Source: Mycolicibacterium iranicum (GTDB lineage: Bacteria; Actinomycetota; Actinomycetes; Mycobacteriales; Mycobacteriaceae). From it: a stretch of 64,000 bases of DNA. The stretch's first letter is position 1; every line of letters starts with the position of its first letter. A program made the position numbers and the translations under genes. Where the stretch lies: positions 92,005 to 156,004 of the forward strand of contig NZ_LWCS01000014.1 in assembly GCF_001650495.1 (NCBI RefSeq). The letters are read 5' to 3'. The notes under the pieces were generated by a model. The model ran no database searches, was not told the origin of the DNA, and saw only the letters and a program-made list of their open reading frames with translations. Shown piece after piece: positions 16,807-25,535 of the stretch.

Positions 16807-17588
16807 GCGCGTACCGCGATCGCGACCAGGTCGAGACTGTCGTCGATGTTCCGCTCAGATGACGGTGTCAGATCGAAATCGTGGACGGTGACTGCTTCGA
16901 CATCGGCGAGCAACTCCGCGGTCCACGGTGCGTCGGCCAGCGCGCGAGCGATCTGCGCGTCGATGATCGAGCCACCGTGTCGGGTGTCCATCTCGGACAG
17001 ACGGGCGCCATGAAAGACGCCGTAAAACCCTTCGATGTCGAATCCGGCGGATTCGAGGAGTTCGGTCATCTCGGCGGCGTTGAGTTCGCGTGTGTGGAAT
17101 GGATTGACGGGGGTGTCGCGGCCGGGCGAGAAGGTGATGCGGTTGGGTGTCGACATCAGCAGGACTCCGCCGGGGCGCAGTACCCGGGCGCATTCGGAGA
17201 CGAACCGGCCCTGGTCCCACAGGTGCTCGATCACCTGGAAGTTGACGACGACATCGACGGAGCCGTCTGTGAGCGGCAAGTTCGCCAGGTTTCCCTGCCG
17301 CATGTCGACACGGGGGTACCTCGCGCGGACATGCGCCACCGCGGATTCGTCGTAGTCCAGGCCGATGACGCTGGAAGCGACGTCGGCAATCAGGTCGGCG
17401 CCGTAGCCCTCGCCGCAGCCGGCTTCGAGCACGTCGCGGTCGCGACAGCGCTCCAGTAGGCGGCGGTACACCACCTCGTGGCGGCGAAACCAGTAGTTCT
17501 CCTCGGCCAGGCCAGGCACGGTCCGCTCACCGGTCAACGCCATGGGGGCGTCATCCCCACGCGTGCCGTTGCTCACAGTTGCGCTCAT
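16803..17588 (-). CDS. class I SAM methyltransferase, MGLP locus (Rv3030-like)
   Basis: The 261-aa enzyme has motif I VLEAGCGEGYGADLIA, an acidic VIGLDYDESAV (motif II) and VDVVVNFQVIEHLWDQ (motif IV region). The M. tuberculosis Rv3030 product is implicated in 6-O-methylation of glucose units in MGLP. It is the promoter-proximal gene of the operon: ATG at 17588, with its stop overlapping the GTG of the branching enzyme. It is divergent from etfB across about 200 bp that contain a candidate operator. Confidence 0.88.
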   Translation of the reverse strand: MSATVSNGTRGDDAPMALTGERTVPGLAEENYWFRRHEVVYRRLLERCRDRDVLEAGCGEGYGADLIADVASSVIGLDYDESAVAHVRARYPRVDMRQGNLANLPLTDGSVDVVVNFQVIEHLWDQGRFVSECARVLRPGGVLLMSTPNRITFSPGRDTPVNPFHTRELNAAEMTELLESAGFDIEGFYGVFHGARLSEMDTRHGGSIIDAQIARALADAPWTAELLADVEAVTVHDFDLTPSSERNIDDSLDLVAIAVRA

Positions 17589-17696
17589 TGCAAGGCAGGC
17601 TAACCCCTAACGGACAGATGACGAACTCTTCGCTTGCCACGGGCGCAACAGAACGCAAACTTCGACCAGCTATGGTGATTCTCAGATCCACCTGAA

Positions 17697-17712
17697 GTTA
17701 CCCACGGGTAAC
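17697..17712. promoter_or_regulatory. operator candidate GTTACCC-AC-GGGTAAC
   Basis: Seven-base inverted arms are separated by two bases, in the divergent region between the MGLP operon and etfB, 73 bp before the etfB start. The shape is typical of a TetR-family operator, a class that often controls acyl-CoA genes in mycobacteria. No cognate regulator is adjacent. Confidence 0.5.
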
Positions 17713-17784
17713 ATGGGGGTGATCACTTCGAACGTGGTATTGCAGGCCGGTTGGCGGCCTCATCGAGGAGGACGAACCAGAGTC

Positions 17785-18576
17785 ATGACGAACATCGTGG
17801 TCCTGATCAAACAGGTTCCTGACACGTGGTCCGAGCGCAAGCTGTCGGAGGGTGATTGGACCCTCGACCGGGAGGCGGCGGACGCCGTGCTTGACGAGAT
17901 CAACGAGCGCGCCGTCGAGGAGGCGCTGCTGATCAAGGAGAAGGAAGGCGGGGACAGCACCGTCACGGTCCTGACCGCCGGTCCCGAGCGCGCCACCGAG
18001 GCCATCCGCAAGGCGCTGTCCATGGGGGCCGACAAGGCTGTTCACCTGGTCGACGAGGGCCTGCACGGCTCCGACATGGTGCAGACCGGCTGGGCCCTGG
18101 CCCGTGCGCTGGGCACCATCGAGGGCACCGAACTGGTCATTGCGGGCAACGAGGCCACTGACGGCACCGGCGGCGCCGTGCCGGCGATCATCGCCGAATA
18201 CCTCGGCCTGCCGCAGCTGACCCACGTGCGCAAGCTGACTGTCGAGAACGGAAAGGTCACCGCCGAGCGTGAGACCGACGACGGCGTGTTCACCCTCGAA
18301 GCGAGCCTGCCCGCCGTGGTCAGCGTCAACGAGAAGATCAACGAGCCTCGCTTCCCGTCCTTCAAGGGCATCATGGCCGCCAAGAAGAAGGAAGTGACAA
18401 AGCTGACGCTCGCCGAGATCGGCGTCGAGGCAGACGAGGTCGGCGTCGCCAACGCCGGCTCCAAGGTGCTGTCGTCGACGCCGAAGCCGCCCAAGACCGC
18501 GGGCGAGAAGGTCACCGACGAGGGCGAGGGCGGCAAGAAGATCGCCGAGTACCTGGTCGGTCAGAAGATCATCTAG
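17785..18576 (+). CDS. etfB: electron transfer flavoprotein, beta subunit
   Basis: The ATG at 17785, after GAGGAGGA, gives 263 aa beginning MTNIVVLIKQVPDTW, the usual ETF-beta start. AGNEATDGTGGAVPA and the KINEPRFPSFKGIMAAKKK loop (recognition loop for acyl-CoA dehydrogenases) are characteristic. With etfA it forms the heterodimer that carries electrons from acyl-CoA dehydrogenases to ETF dehydrogenase and the quinone pool. An in-frame GTG/ATG further upstream (17713) would add non-conserved sequence. etfA follows after 41 bp; M. tuberculosis names are fixA/fixB. Confidence 0.96.
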   Translation: MTNIVVLIKQVPDTWSERKLSEGDWTLDREAADAVLDEINERAVEEALLIKEKEGGDSTVTVLTAGPERATEAIRKALSMGADKAVHLVDEGLHGSDMVQTGWALARALGTIEGTELVIAGNEATDGTGGAVPAIIAEYLGLPQLTHVRKLTVENGKVTAERETDDGVFTLEASLPAVVSVNEKINEPRFPSFKGIMAAKKKEVTKLTLAEIGVEADEVGVANAGSKVLSSTPKPPKTAGEKVTDEGEGGKKIAEYLVGQKII

Positions 18577-18617
18577 CAGACCATCCTTTCGGACCTGAGA
18601 AACGAGAGAAACTCCCC

Positions 18618-19574
18618 ATGGCTGAAGTACTTGTGCTCGTCGAGCACGCCGACGGCGCGTTGAAGAAAGTCACCGCCGAACTGATCACCGCCGCCCGCGC
18701 ACTGGGCGAGCCCGCCGCCGTCGTCGTCGGCAAGCCCGGCACCGCCGAGGCACTTGTCGACGGGCTGAAGTCCGCCGGCGCCGCCAAGATCTACGTCGCC
18801 GAGTCTGACGACGCAGAGAACTACCTGATCACCCCGTTCGTGGACGTGCTGGCCTCGCTGGCCGAATCGGCGACCCCGGCAGGCGTCCTGCTCGCCGCCA
18901 GCGCCGACGGCAAAGAGATCGCAGGACGCCTGGCCGCCCGCATCGGATCCGGCATCCTGAGCGACGTCGTGGAGGTCAAGGAGGGCGGTAAGGGCATTCA
19001 CTCGATCTTCGGTGGCGCCTACACCGTCGAAGCCGAGGCTGTCGGCGACACCCCGGTCATCACCGTTCGTCCCGGCTCGATCGAGGCAGAGCCCGCCGAC
19101 GGCGCCGGCGAGGTCGTCAACGTCGAGGTGCCCGCCGCCGCCGAGAACGCCACGAAGATCACCTCCCGTCAGCCCGCCGTGGCGGGCGACCGTCCGGAGC
19201 TGACCGAGGCGACCGTCGTGGTCTCCGGTGGCCGCGGCGTCGGTAGCGAGGAAAACTTCAAGATCGTCGAAGATCTTGCGGACTCGCTCGGTGGCGCCGT
19301 CGGCGCTTCACGCGCCGCCGTCGACTCCGGCTACTACCCGGGTCAGTTCCAGGTGGGCCAGACCGGTAAGACGGTGTCTCCGCAGCTCTACATCGCGCTG
19401 GGCATCTCCGGGGCCATCCAGCACCGGGCCGGTATGCAGACGTCCAAGACCATCATCGCGGTCAACAAGGACGAAGAGGCGCCCATCTTCGAGATCGCTG
19501 ATCTCGGCATCGTCGGCGACCTCTTCAAGGTCACGCCGCAGCTGACCGACGCCGTCAAGGCGCGCAAGGGCTAA
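18618..19574 (+). CDS. etfA: electron transfer flavoprotein, alpha subunit
   Basis: The 318-aa protein has an N-terminal Rossmann-like half and a C-terminal FAD domain with [14 protein letters not shown], the ETF signature [20 protein letters not shown] and the C-terminal [17 protein letters not shown]. All are standard for ETF-alpha, which binds the catalytic FAD. It is co-transcribed with etfB; GAGAAACGAGAG precedes the ATG. A strong terminator follows the stop. Confidence 0.96.
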   Translation: MAEVLVLVEHADGALKKVTAELITAARALGEPAAVVVGKPGTAEALVDGLKSAGAAKIYVAESDDAENYLITPFVDVLASLAESATPAGVLLAASADGKEIAGRLAARIGSGILSDVVEVKEGGKGIHSIFGGAYTVEAEAVGDTPVITVRPGSIEAEPADGAGEVVNVEVPAAAENATKITSRQPAVAGDRPELTEATVVVSGGRGVGSEENFKIVEDLADSLGGAVGASRAAVDSGYYPGQFQVGQTGKTVSPQLYIALGISGAIQHRAGMQTSKTIIAVNKDEEAPIFEIADLGIVGDLFKVTPQLTDAVKARKG

Positions 19575-19598
19575 AACCTGCAGCTCAACCGTTGACAG

Positions 19599-19637
19599 TG
19601 GCCCCTATCCCCAGCCGGGATGGGGGCCATTGTTGTT
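19599..19637 (+). terminator. Rho-independent-type terminator after etfA
   Basis: A 13-bp stem (19599-19611 with 19617-19629, one G-U pair) and a 5-base loop are followed by TTGTTGTT. It lies 25 bp after the etfA stop. Confidence 0.8.
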
Positions 19638-19759
19638 GAGTGCCCGTCGGGCAGGCTCGCATCGGTTTCGATCTTGACGAACCCAACCGTCACTTAGCGC
19701 TCACGAACACGTCACGTATCGATTGCCATTGCGCCGGACGCCTGCGCGACCGTGCAGGC

Positions 19760-20623
19760 ATGAGCACTGCCTCTGTACTCATCCCAAGCGACACAACTGT
19801 CCCATCGGACGATTCGACGCGACACCCCCGTTACGCGTTGCTGCTGTGCACCGACGCCGATTCCATCGAAGCTGCCCAGCGCCTCCGCCATGACGTGTTC
19901 ACCTCCGAGCCCGGCTTCGCGCTGAAGGACAGCAGCCAGTCCGGAAGTAACACCGCCGGCTTGGACGCCGATCGGTTCGACGAGTACTGCGACCATCTCC
20001 TGGTACGCGACGACGACACCGGTGAGCTCGTCGGCTGCTACCGCATGCTTCCGCCGCCGGGAGCCATCGCCGCCGGCGGGCTCTACACCGCCACCGAGTT
20101 CGACGTGACCGCGCTGGATTCACTCCGTCCGTCGCTCGTCGAGATGGGTCGTGCGGTCGTGCGTCACGATCACCGCAACGGAGCCGTCGTGCTGCTGATG
20201 TGGGCCGGCATCCTCGCCTACCTGGATCGCAGCGGATACGACTACGTCACCGGCTGCGTCTCGGTCCCCGTCGAGGACCCGCAGGGTCTGAACGCGCCGG
20301 GCAGCCAACTGCGCGGCGTCCGCGACTTCGTCATGCGCCGCAACGCGGCCCCCGCCCAGTACACCGTCTATCCCTATCGACCTGTGGTCGTCGACGGTCA
20401 CGGTCTCGACCACATCGACCCGCCCGACCGGGTCACGGTGCCCCCGTTGATGCGTGGTTACCTGCGGCTCGGCGCGCAGATCTGTGGCGAACCCGCCCAC
20501 GACCCGGACTTCGGGGTCGGGGACTTTCCGGCGCTGCTCGATAAGCGCCGCGCCGACGTCCGGTACCTGAAACGGCTGCGCTCGGTGGGTGCCGCGGCGG
20601 ATGCGGTCGGATCGCCGTCATGA
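19760..20623 (+). CDS. GNAT-fold N-acyltransferase, OlsB-like (Rv3027c-like)
   Basis: The ATG at 19760 gives 287 aa. RYALLLCTDADSIEAAQRLRHDVF and EMGRAVVRHDHRNGAVVLLMW match the hemolysin/OlsB type of GNAT fold, whose members transfer a 3-hydroxyacyl group from ACP to ornithine to make lyso-ornithine lipid. The next gene is a PlsC-type acyltransferase joined by an ATGA overlap, the same pairing as olsB-olsA. Ornithine-lipid or related aminolipid synthesis is therefore a reasonable inference, not proven. An in-frame start at 19640 would include non-conserved sequence. Confidence 0.8.
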   Translation: MSTASVLIPSDTTVPSDDSTRHPRYALLLCTDADSIEAAQRLRHDVFTSEPGFALKDSSQSGSNTAGLDADRFDEYCDHLLVRDDDTGELVGCYRMLPPPGAIAAGGLYTATEFDVTALDSLRPSLVEMGRAVVRHDHRNGAVVLLMWAGILAYLDRSGYDYVTGCVSVPVEDPQGLNAPGSQLRGVRDFVMRRNAAPAQYTVYPYRPVVVDGHGLDHIDPPDRVTVPPLMRGYLRLGAQICGEPAHDPDFGVGDFPALLDKRRADVRYLKRLRSVGAAADAVGSPS

Positions 20624-21477
20624 CGATCACCGACGAGCACGCCTGGTTGCAGCGTGCGACCTGCGGCGCCGGGTGCGTCCACGCCGGCGCCGACGGCCCC
20701 GGCCGCCGGTGGGTGATTGCGCTGCGTACCTCGCTGCGAGTGTGTGCCGCGGTGACGCTCTTCGCCGGGGTGTGGCTGCTGGCCATCCCGATGCCGGGCC
20801 GGTCACACCTGCAGCGCGGCTACTGCCGCCTGATGTTGCGTGCCCTCGGCGTGCGGATGGCGGTCTCCGGGGGACCGATCCGCAACCTGCGCGGCGTGCT
20901 CGTCGTCAGTGGGCACGTGTCCTGGTTGGACGTCTTCGCCATCGGGACCGTGCTGCCGGGCTCGTTCGTCGCCCGCGCCGACCTCACCGACTGGCCGGCC
21001 CTGGGCCCGATCGTAAAGATCATGAAGGTCATCCCGATCGACCGAGCGCGTCTGCGCAGGCTGCCCATTGTGGTGGCCGCCGTCGCCGATCGGCTGCGGT
21101 CCGGTCACACCGTGGTGGCATTTCCGGAAGGCACCACGTGGTGCGGTCTCGGGTACGGACGGTTCCGGCCCGCCATGTTCCAGGCCGCCGTCGACGCCGG
21201 ACGGCCCGTCCAGCCGCTGCGGCTGACGTACCGGCACAAGGACGGGCGACCGTCGACCGTGCCGGCATTCGTCGGCGACGACACGCTGCTGACCTCCATC
21301 AAGCGGGTCATCACCGCCCGGCGCACCGTCTGCCACATCCACGTGGAATCGCTGCAACTGCCCGGCGACGACCGCCGCGAGCTGGCCTCACGGTGTGAGG
21401 CCGCCGTGCGCGGCGCCCAGCGATCGGCGCAGGTGACGAATTCAGGTTGCGGCGAGGGTCACGCGCTGGTCGCCTGA
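20620..21477 (+). CDS. 1-acylglycerol-3-phosphate/lyso-lipid acyltransferase, OlsA/PlsC-like (Rv3026c-like)
   Basis: The 285-aa protein has one N-terminal membrane segment (about 28-50). The HX4D catalytic motif is GHVSWLDVF, and the second PlsC motif is [15 protein letters not shown]. These place it with lysophospholipid acyltransferases acting at the inner membrane face. The start overlaps the stop of the OlsB-like gene. Together they could O-acylate a lyso-aminolipid; alternatively it is a general PlsC paralogue. Confidence 0.85.
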   Translation: MTITDEHAWLQRATCGAGCVHAGADGPGRRWVIALRTSLRVCAAVTLFAGVWLLAIPMPGRSHLQRGYCRLMLRALGVRMAVSGGPIRNLRGVLVVSGHVSWLDVFAIGTVLPGSFVARADLTDWPALGPIVKIMKVIPIDRARLRRLPIVVAAVADRLRSGHTVVAFPEGTTWCGLGYGRFRPAMFQAAVDAGRPVQPLRLTYRHKDGRPSTVPAFVGDDTLLTSIKRVITARRTVCHIHVESLQLPGDDRRELASRCEAAVRGAQRSAQVTNSGCGEGHALVA

Positions 21478-21523
21478 GTGCGATAGGGAAAGCCGCAGCC
21501 CCGACGGCTATCCTGGAACGGCT

Positions 21524-22729
21524 ATGTCTGCGTCCGTGCCCGCTCCCAGGCCGGTCTACCTCGACCACGCCGCCACCACCCCGATGCGCCCCGCTGCCAT
21601 CGAGGCGATGGCAGCCGCCATGGCAACGGTGGGAAATGCGTCCTCGCTGCATGGGTCGGGCCGGCTGGCTCGCCGTCGGCTCGAGGAATCGCGGGAGACG
21701 CTGGCCCATCTGCTGGGTGCGCGCCCGTCGGAGGTGATCTTCACCGCGGGTGGCACCGAGAGCGACAATCTGGCCGTCAAGGGAATCTATTGGGCCCGTC
21801 GCGGCACCGATCCGCGGCTGCGCCGAATTGTGACCACGCCGGTCGAGCATCACGCGGTCCTCGACGCCGTCCAGTGGCTCGTCGATCACGAAGGCGCCGA
21901 GGTGACGTGGCTGCCGGTCGATGAATACGGCGCCGTCAGCGCCGCCGACCTGCGCGCCGCGCTCGTCGACCCGTCAGACGTCGCGCTGATCTCGGTGATG
22001 TGGGCGAACAACGAAGTCGGAACGATCATGCCGATCGCCGAACTCGCGGCGGTCGCAGCCGAATTCGGTATCCCGATGCACAGCGACGCCGTTCAGGCGA
22101 TCGGTCAACTTCCCGTCGACTTCGCCGCGAGCGAGCTGTCGGCGATGAGCATCGCCGCGCATAAGTTCGGCGGCCCCACGGGCGTGGGCGCGTTGCTGCT
22201 ACGCCGCGACACAGCGTGTGTACCCCAGCTGCACGGCGGCGGCCAGGAGCGTGACGTGCGGTCGGGCACACAGGATGTCGCAGGCGCGGTCGGAATGGCT
22301 GCCGCAGCCGGAGCCGCGGTGGAAACTATGGACGCCGGCGCCGCCCGCGTGCGTGAACTCCGGGACAGGCTCATCGACGGTGTGCTCGGCGCAATCGACG
22401 ACGTCGAGGTCAACGGCGCCGCCGGTGCGGACCGGCTACCCGGCAACGCGCACTTCACCTTCCGCGGATGCGAGGGCGACTCGCTGCTGATGCTGTTGGA
22501 CGCCAAAGAAATCGAATGCTCGACCGGTTCTGCGTGCACCGCCGGCGTTGCGCAACCCTCGCACGTGCTGACGGCGATGGGCGCCGACCCGGCAACCGCG
22601 CGCGGCTCCCTGCGGATGTCGCTGGGGCACACCAGCACCGATGCCGATGTCGAGGCGGTCCTTGAGGTGCTGCCCGCGGCTGTGGAGCGGGCCCGGCAAG
22701 CGGCACTGGCCAGTTCGGGACGGCACTGA
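21524..22729 (+). CDS. iscS: cysteine desulfurase (IscS/NifS family, Rv3025c-like)
   Basis: The 401-aa PLP enzyme removes sulfur from cysteine as a protein persulfide. [14 protein letters not shown] at the N-terminus, the PLP lysine K214 in [10 protein letters not shown], and the active-site cysteine C338 in [17 protein letters not shown] are all present. The short Cys-loop form indicates class I (NifS/IscS). It is followed after 2 bp by mnmA, so its main role here is probably to supply sulfur for tRNA 2-thiolation, with possible wider Fe-S use. Confidence 0.94.
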   Translation: MSASVPAPRPVYLDHAATTPMRPAAIEAMAAAMATVGNASSLHGSGRLARRRLEESRETLAHLLGARPSEVIFTAGGTESDNLAVKGIYWARRGTDPRLRRIVTTPVEHHAVLDAVQWLVDHEGAEVTWLPVDEYGAVSAADLRAALVDPSDVALISVMWANNEVGTIMPIAELAAVAAEFGIPMHSDAVQAIGQLPVDFAASELSAMSIAAHKFGGPTGVGALLLRRDTACVPQLHGGGQERDVRSGTQDVAGAVGMAAAAGAAVETMDAGAARVRELRDRLIDGVLGAIDDVEVNGAAGADRLPGNAHFTFRGCEGDSLLMLLDAKEIECSTGSACTAGVAQPSHVLTAMGADPATARGSLRMSLGHTSTDADVEAVLEVLPAAVERARQAALASSGRH

Positions 22730-22731
22730 TC

Positions 22732-23805
22732 ATGCGGGTATTGGTCGCGATGAGCGGCGGCGTCGACTCCTCGGTGGCCGCCGCCAGGATGGTCGACGCC
22801 GGACACGACGTCGTGGGTGTGCACCTGGCGCTGTCGTCGGCGCCGGGCACCCTGCGCACGGGATCGCGCGGTTGCTGCTCGAAAGAAGACGCCGGCGATG
22901 CGCGCCGGGTAGCTGATGTGCTCGACATCCCGTTCTATGTCTGGGATTTCGCCGACCGGTTCAAAGAGGACGTCATCGACGACTTCGTGGAGTCGTACGC
23001 CCGCGGCGAGACCCCGAATCCCTGCGTGCGCTGCAATGAGCGAATCAAGTTCTCCGCACTGTCCGCTCGTGCGCTCGCGCTCGGCTTCGACGCGTTGGCC
23101 ACCGGCCATTACGCCCGGTTGTCCGAGGGCCGTCTGCGCCGAGCCGTCGACGCGGACAAAGACCAGTCGTACGTGCTTGCGGTCCTGACTGCCGAGCAGC
23201 TGCGCCACGCCGTGTTCCCGATCGGGGACACGCCGAAGCCCCAGATCCGCGAGGAGGCCGCACAGCGCGGACTTGCCGTGGCCGACAAAGCCGACAGCCA
23301 CGACATCTGCTTCATCCCGTCCGGCGACACCAAGGCCTTCCTCGGCGCCCGAATCGGCGTGCGCCGAGGCAACGTCGTCGACGCTGCCGGCACCGTGCTC
23401 GCCGAACACGACGGAGTGCACGGCTTCACAATCGGCCAGCGCAAGGGTCTCGGCATTCCCGGCCCGGGCCCCGACGGCGGCCCGAGGTATGTGACAGGTA
23501 TCGACGCTCAGACAGGCACCGTCCACGTCGGTGACCGCACCGACCTCGAAGTGAGCGGTCTGCTCGGTGATGCACCGGTGTTCACTTCCGGCATGGCGCC
23601 GACGGGCCCGGTGGAATGTGTGGTGCAGGTCCGCGCTCACGGCGGAATCACCGATGCCGTCGCCGAACTGCACGCCGACACGCTCGCGGTCACGTTGCGC
23701 AGCCCGCTACGAGGTGTCGCCCCCGGCCAGACGCTGGTGCTCTACCGTCCCGATCCAGACGGCGACGAAGTGCTGGGCAGCGCCACCATCCGCGCCGCCA
23801 GCTGA
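22732..23805 (+). CDS. mnmA: tRNA-specific 2-thiouridylase MnmA
   Basis: The 357-aa enzyme makes s2U34 in tRNAs for Glu, Gln and Lys. The PP-loop motif SGGVDSS (8-14) activates the tRNA with ATP. The first catalytic cysteine is in [12 protein letters not shown] (about 89-100) and the second in [12 protein letters not shown]. The C-terminal beta-barrel is intact. It receives sulfur from the cysteine desulfurase immediately upstream. Its tRNA-Glu and tRNA-Gln substrates are also encoded in this window. Confidence 0.95.
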   Translation: MRVLVAMSGGVDSSVAAARMVDAGHDVVGVHLALSSAPGTLRTGSRGCCSKEDAGDARRVADVLDIPFYVWDFADRFKEDVIDDFVESYARGETPNPCVRCNERIKFSALSARALALGFDALATGHYARLSEGRLRRAVDADKDQSYVLAVLTAEQLRHAVFPIGDTPKPQIREEAAQRGLAVADKADSHDICFIPSGDTKAFLGARIGVRRGNVVDAAGTVLAEHDGVHGFTIGQRKGLGIPGPGPDGGPRYVTGIDAQTGTVHVGDRTDLEVSGLLGDAPVFTSGMAPTGPVECVVQVRAHGGITDAVAELHADTLAVTLRSPLRGVAPGQTLVLYRPDPDGDEVLGSATIRAAS

Positions 23806-23808
23806 CCG

Positions 23809-24456
23809 TCAACCGGGCACGTTCGCCAAGATGTTCGTCATCACGATGTCGGGCACCGAGTCCGGGAACGCGCAGAATGTGACCTCCACAAGCACCGCGG
23901 ATTTCACCCGGTAGTCGCGACCACAGTTGCCGGGACGGGTGTGAACAGAATTCTCCGACGCCGTCACCTCGCCCACCATCGCCGTTCCCGAGTCGGTGGC
24001 ATCACATTCCGCTACCTGCTCGACCATCGCCTCGAAAGCTCGCTGGGCCGTCGCAGCGTCGCGGTATCCCGCGGCCGCCTGCGAGATGAGGCCGCCGTCG
24101 GGCGGGTTCTGGTAGGTGGTCTTGTGGAACTCCTCGACCTCCGCGCCGAACACCTGCGTCTCGGCGTACACCCAATCGCATTCGGGAGCAATGCCATTGG
24201 CCAGGTACTCAGGAATGTCGATGTCCACCGGGAACTTGCTCTCCGTTCCCGGGATCGCGGTCAGGTCGGGGCCCGTGCCCGTGACGGCCTGCATCTGTGC
24301 GCGGTCGAGTAGCACGCTGTCGACGTCGATGGGTGAGCGTGAGTTCTCGTCGATGGCCGGCGGGGGCCGAACGGCCGATCCGGCCACGGTTTGACTACAG
24401 CCAGCCCCGACGATCGCCGCGGCGCACATCAACGCCGTGGATATGCGGCCCGTCAT
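23809..24456 (-). CDS. lipoprotein with PknH-type extracellular sensor domain (LpqA-like)
   Basis: The 215-aa protein begins with a lipoprotein signal ending VGAGC (lipid cysteine C20). The mature part has four well-spaced cysteines (PECDW, AECDA, GNCGRDY, TFCAF), the pattern of the PknH_C-type sensor domain, which has two disulfides. It is likely tethered outside the cytoplasmic membrane and binds an unknown ligand. Position suggests it matches M. tuberculosis lpqA (Rv3016), which I recall nearby. It converges on mnmA with a 3-bp gap. Confidence 0.78.
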   Translation of the reverse strand: MTGRISTALMCAAAIVGAGCSQTVAGSAVRPPPAIDENSRSPIDVDSVLLDRAQMQAVTGTGPDLTAIPGTESKFPVDIDIPEYLANGIAPECDWVYAETQVFGAEVEEFHKTTYQNPPDGGLISQAAAGYRDAATAQRAFEAMVEQVAECDATDSGTAMVGEVTASENSVHTRPGNCGRDYRVKSAVLVEVTFCAFPDSVPDIVMTNILANVPG

Positions 24457-24491
24457 ACCAGGACTCTAGTGCGTCGAATATCGTCGGGCGA

Positions 24492-25502
24492 GTGAGTGTT
24501 TTCGCCACCGCAACGGGGGTCGGATCCTGGCCGGGCACTTCCGCGAGGGAAGCGGCCGAGGTGGTGGTCGGCGAGCTCCATCGCCTGCCGCATCTCGTCG
24601 AGCTGCCGGCCCGCGGACTCGGCGCCGACATGATCGGGCGTGCCGGGGCCCTGCTCGTCGACATCGCGATCGACACGGTGCCGCGCGGTTACCGCATCGC
24701 GAGCGGGCGCAGCTCGGTGACGCGCCGCGCCGCGAGCCTGCTCGACGAAGACCTCGATGCGCTGGAGGAGGCGTGGGAGAAGGCCGGTCTGCGCGGCGGT
24801 GAGCGAGTTGTCAAGGTGCAGGCCCCCGGCCCGGTCACGCTTGCGGCCCAGCTGGAGCTACCCGGCGGGCACCGTGCCATCACCGACTCCGGTGCCGTCC
24901 GGGACCTGACCGCTTCGCTCGCCGAGGGAGTCGCTGCGCATCGACGACAGCTCGAACGCAGGCTGGAGAGCGCGGTCGTGGTGCAGTTCGACGAGCCGAC
25001 ACTTCCCGCGGCGCTGGCGGGAAGGCTGAGCGGGGTGACCAGCCTGAACCCGGTGCACCCGGTCGACGAATCGGTCGTCACCGCGCTGCTCGACGTGTGC
25101 GCCGGCGCAGTGGGCGGCGAGGTCGCGCTGCACAGCTGCGCTCCCGGTCTGCCGTGGAAGGTGTTGCAGCGCAGCGTGATCAGCGCGGTCTCGGTGGATG
25201 TCGACACTCTGACCGTTGCGGACCTGGACGGGGTCGGAGAGTTCGTGGACTCGGGCCGGACCGTGCTACTGGGTGCGGTGCCCACTGCTGCCTCAGGCCC
25301 GAAGCCGACACCGCAGCAGATCGCTGCATCCGTCGCAGGCATCACCGACCGGCTGGGCTTCGCCCGCGCCGTGCTGCGGGACCGCGTCGGCGTCACCCCC
25401 GCGTGTGGGCTGGCCGAGGCGACGGAGGCGTGGGCTCGCACAGCGATCGACTTGGCGCAGAAGGCTGTCGACGGCATGGCCGAGGATCCCGACGGAATCT
25501 GA
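24492..25502 (+). CDS. core MetE-like methionine synthase/zinc methyltransferase (Rv3015c-like)
   Basis: The GTG at 24492 gives 336 aa (VSVFATATGVGSWPGT). It resembles only the C-terminal catalytic half of cobalamin-independent methionine synthase, also like UROD-type methyltransferases. A zinc site is suggested by HSCAPGLPW (His-x-Cys) and TPACGL (distal Cys). The N-terminal folate-anchoring half of full MetE is missing, so the methyl donor may be a corrinoid protein or another small molecule. An open frame upstream (24297) lies antisense to the lipoprotein and was not used. The actual reaction is unproven. Confidence 0.78.
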   Translation: MSVFATATGVGSWPGTSAREAAEVVVGELHRLPHLVELPARGLGADMIGRAGALLVDIAIDTVPRGYRIASGRSSVTRRAASLLDEDLDALEEAWEKAGLRGGERVVKVQAPGPVTLAAQLELPGGHRAITDSGAVRDLTASLAEGVAAHRRQLERRLESAVVVQFDEPTLPAALAGRLSGVTSLNPVHPVDESVVTALLDVCAGAVGGEVALHSCAPGLPWKVLQRSVISAVSVDVDTLTVADLDGVGEFVDSGRTVLLGAVPTAASGPKPTPQQIAASVAGITDRLGFARAVLRDRVGVTPACGLAEATEAWARTAIDLAQKAVDGMAEDPDGI

Positions 25503-25535
25503 AACGCGCCGGGGCCGAAACCAATTGGCGGGGCT

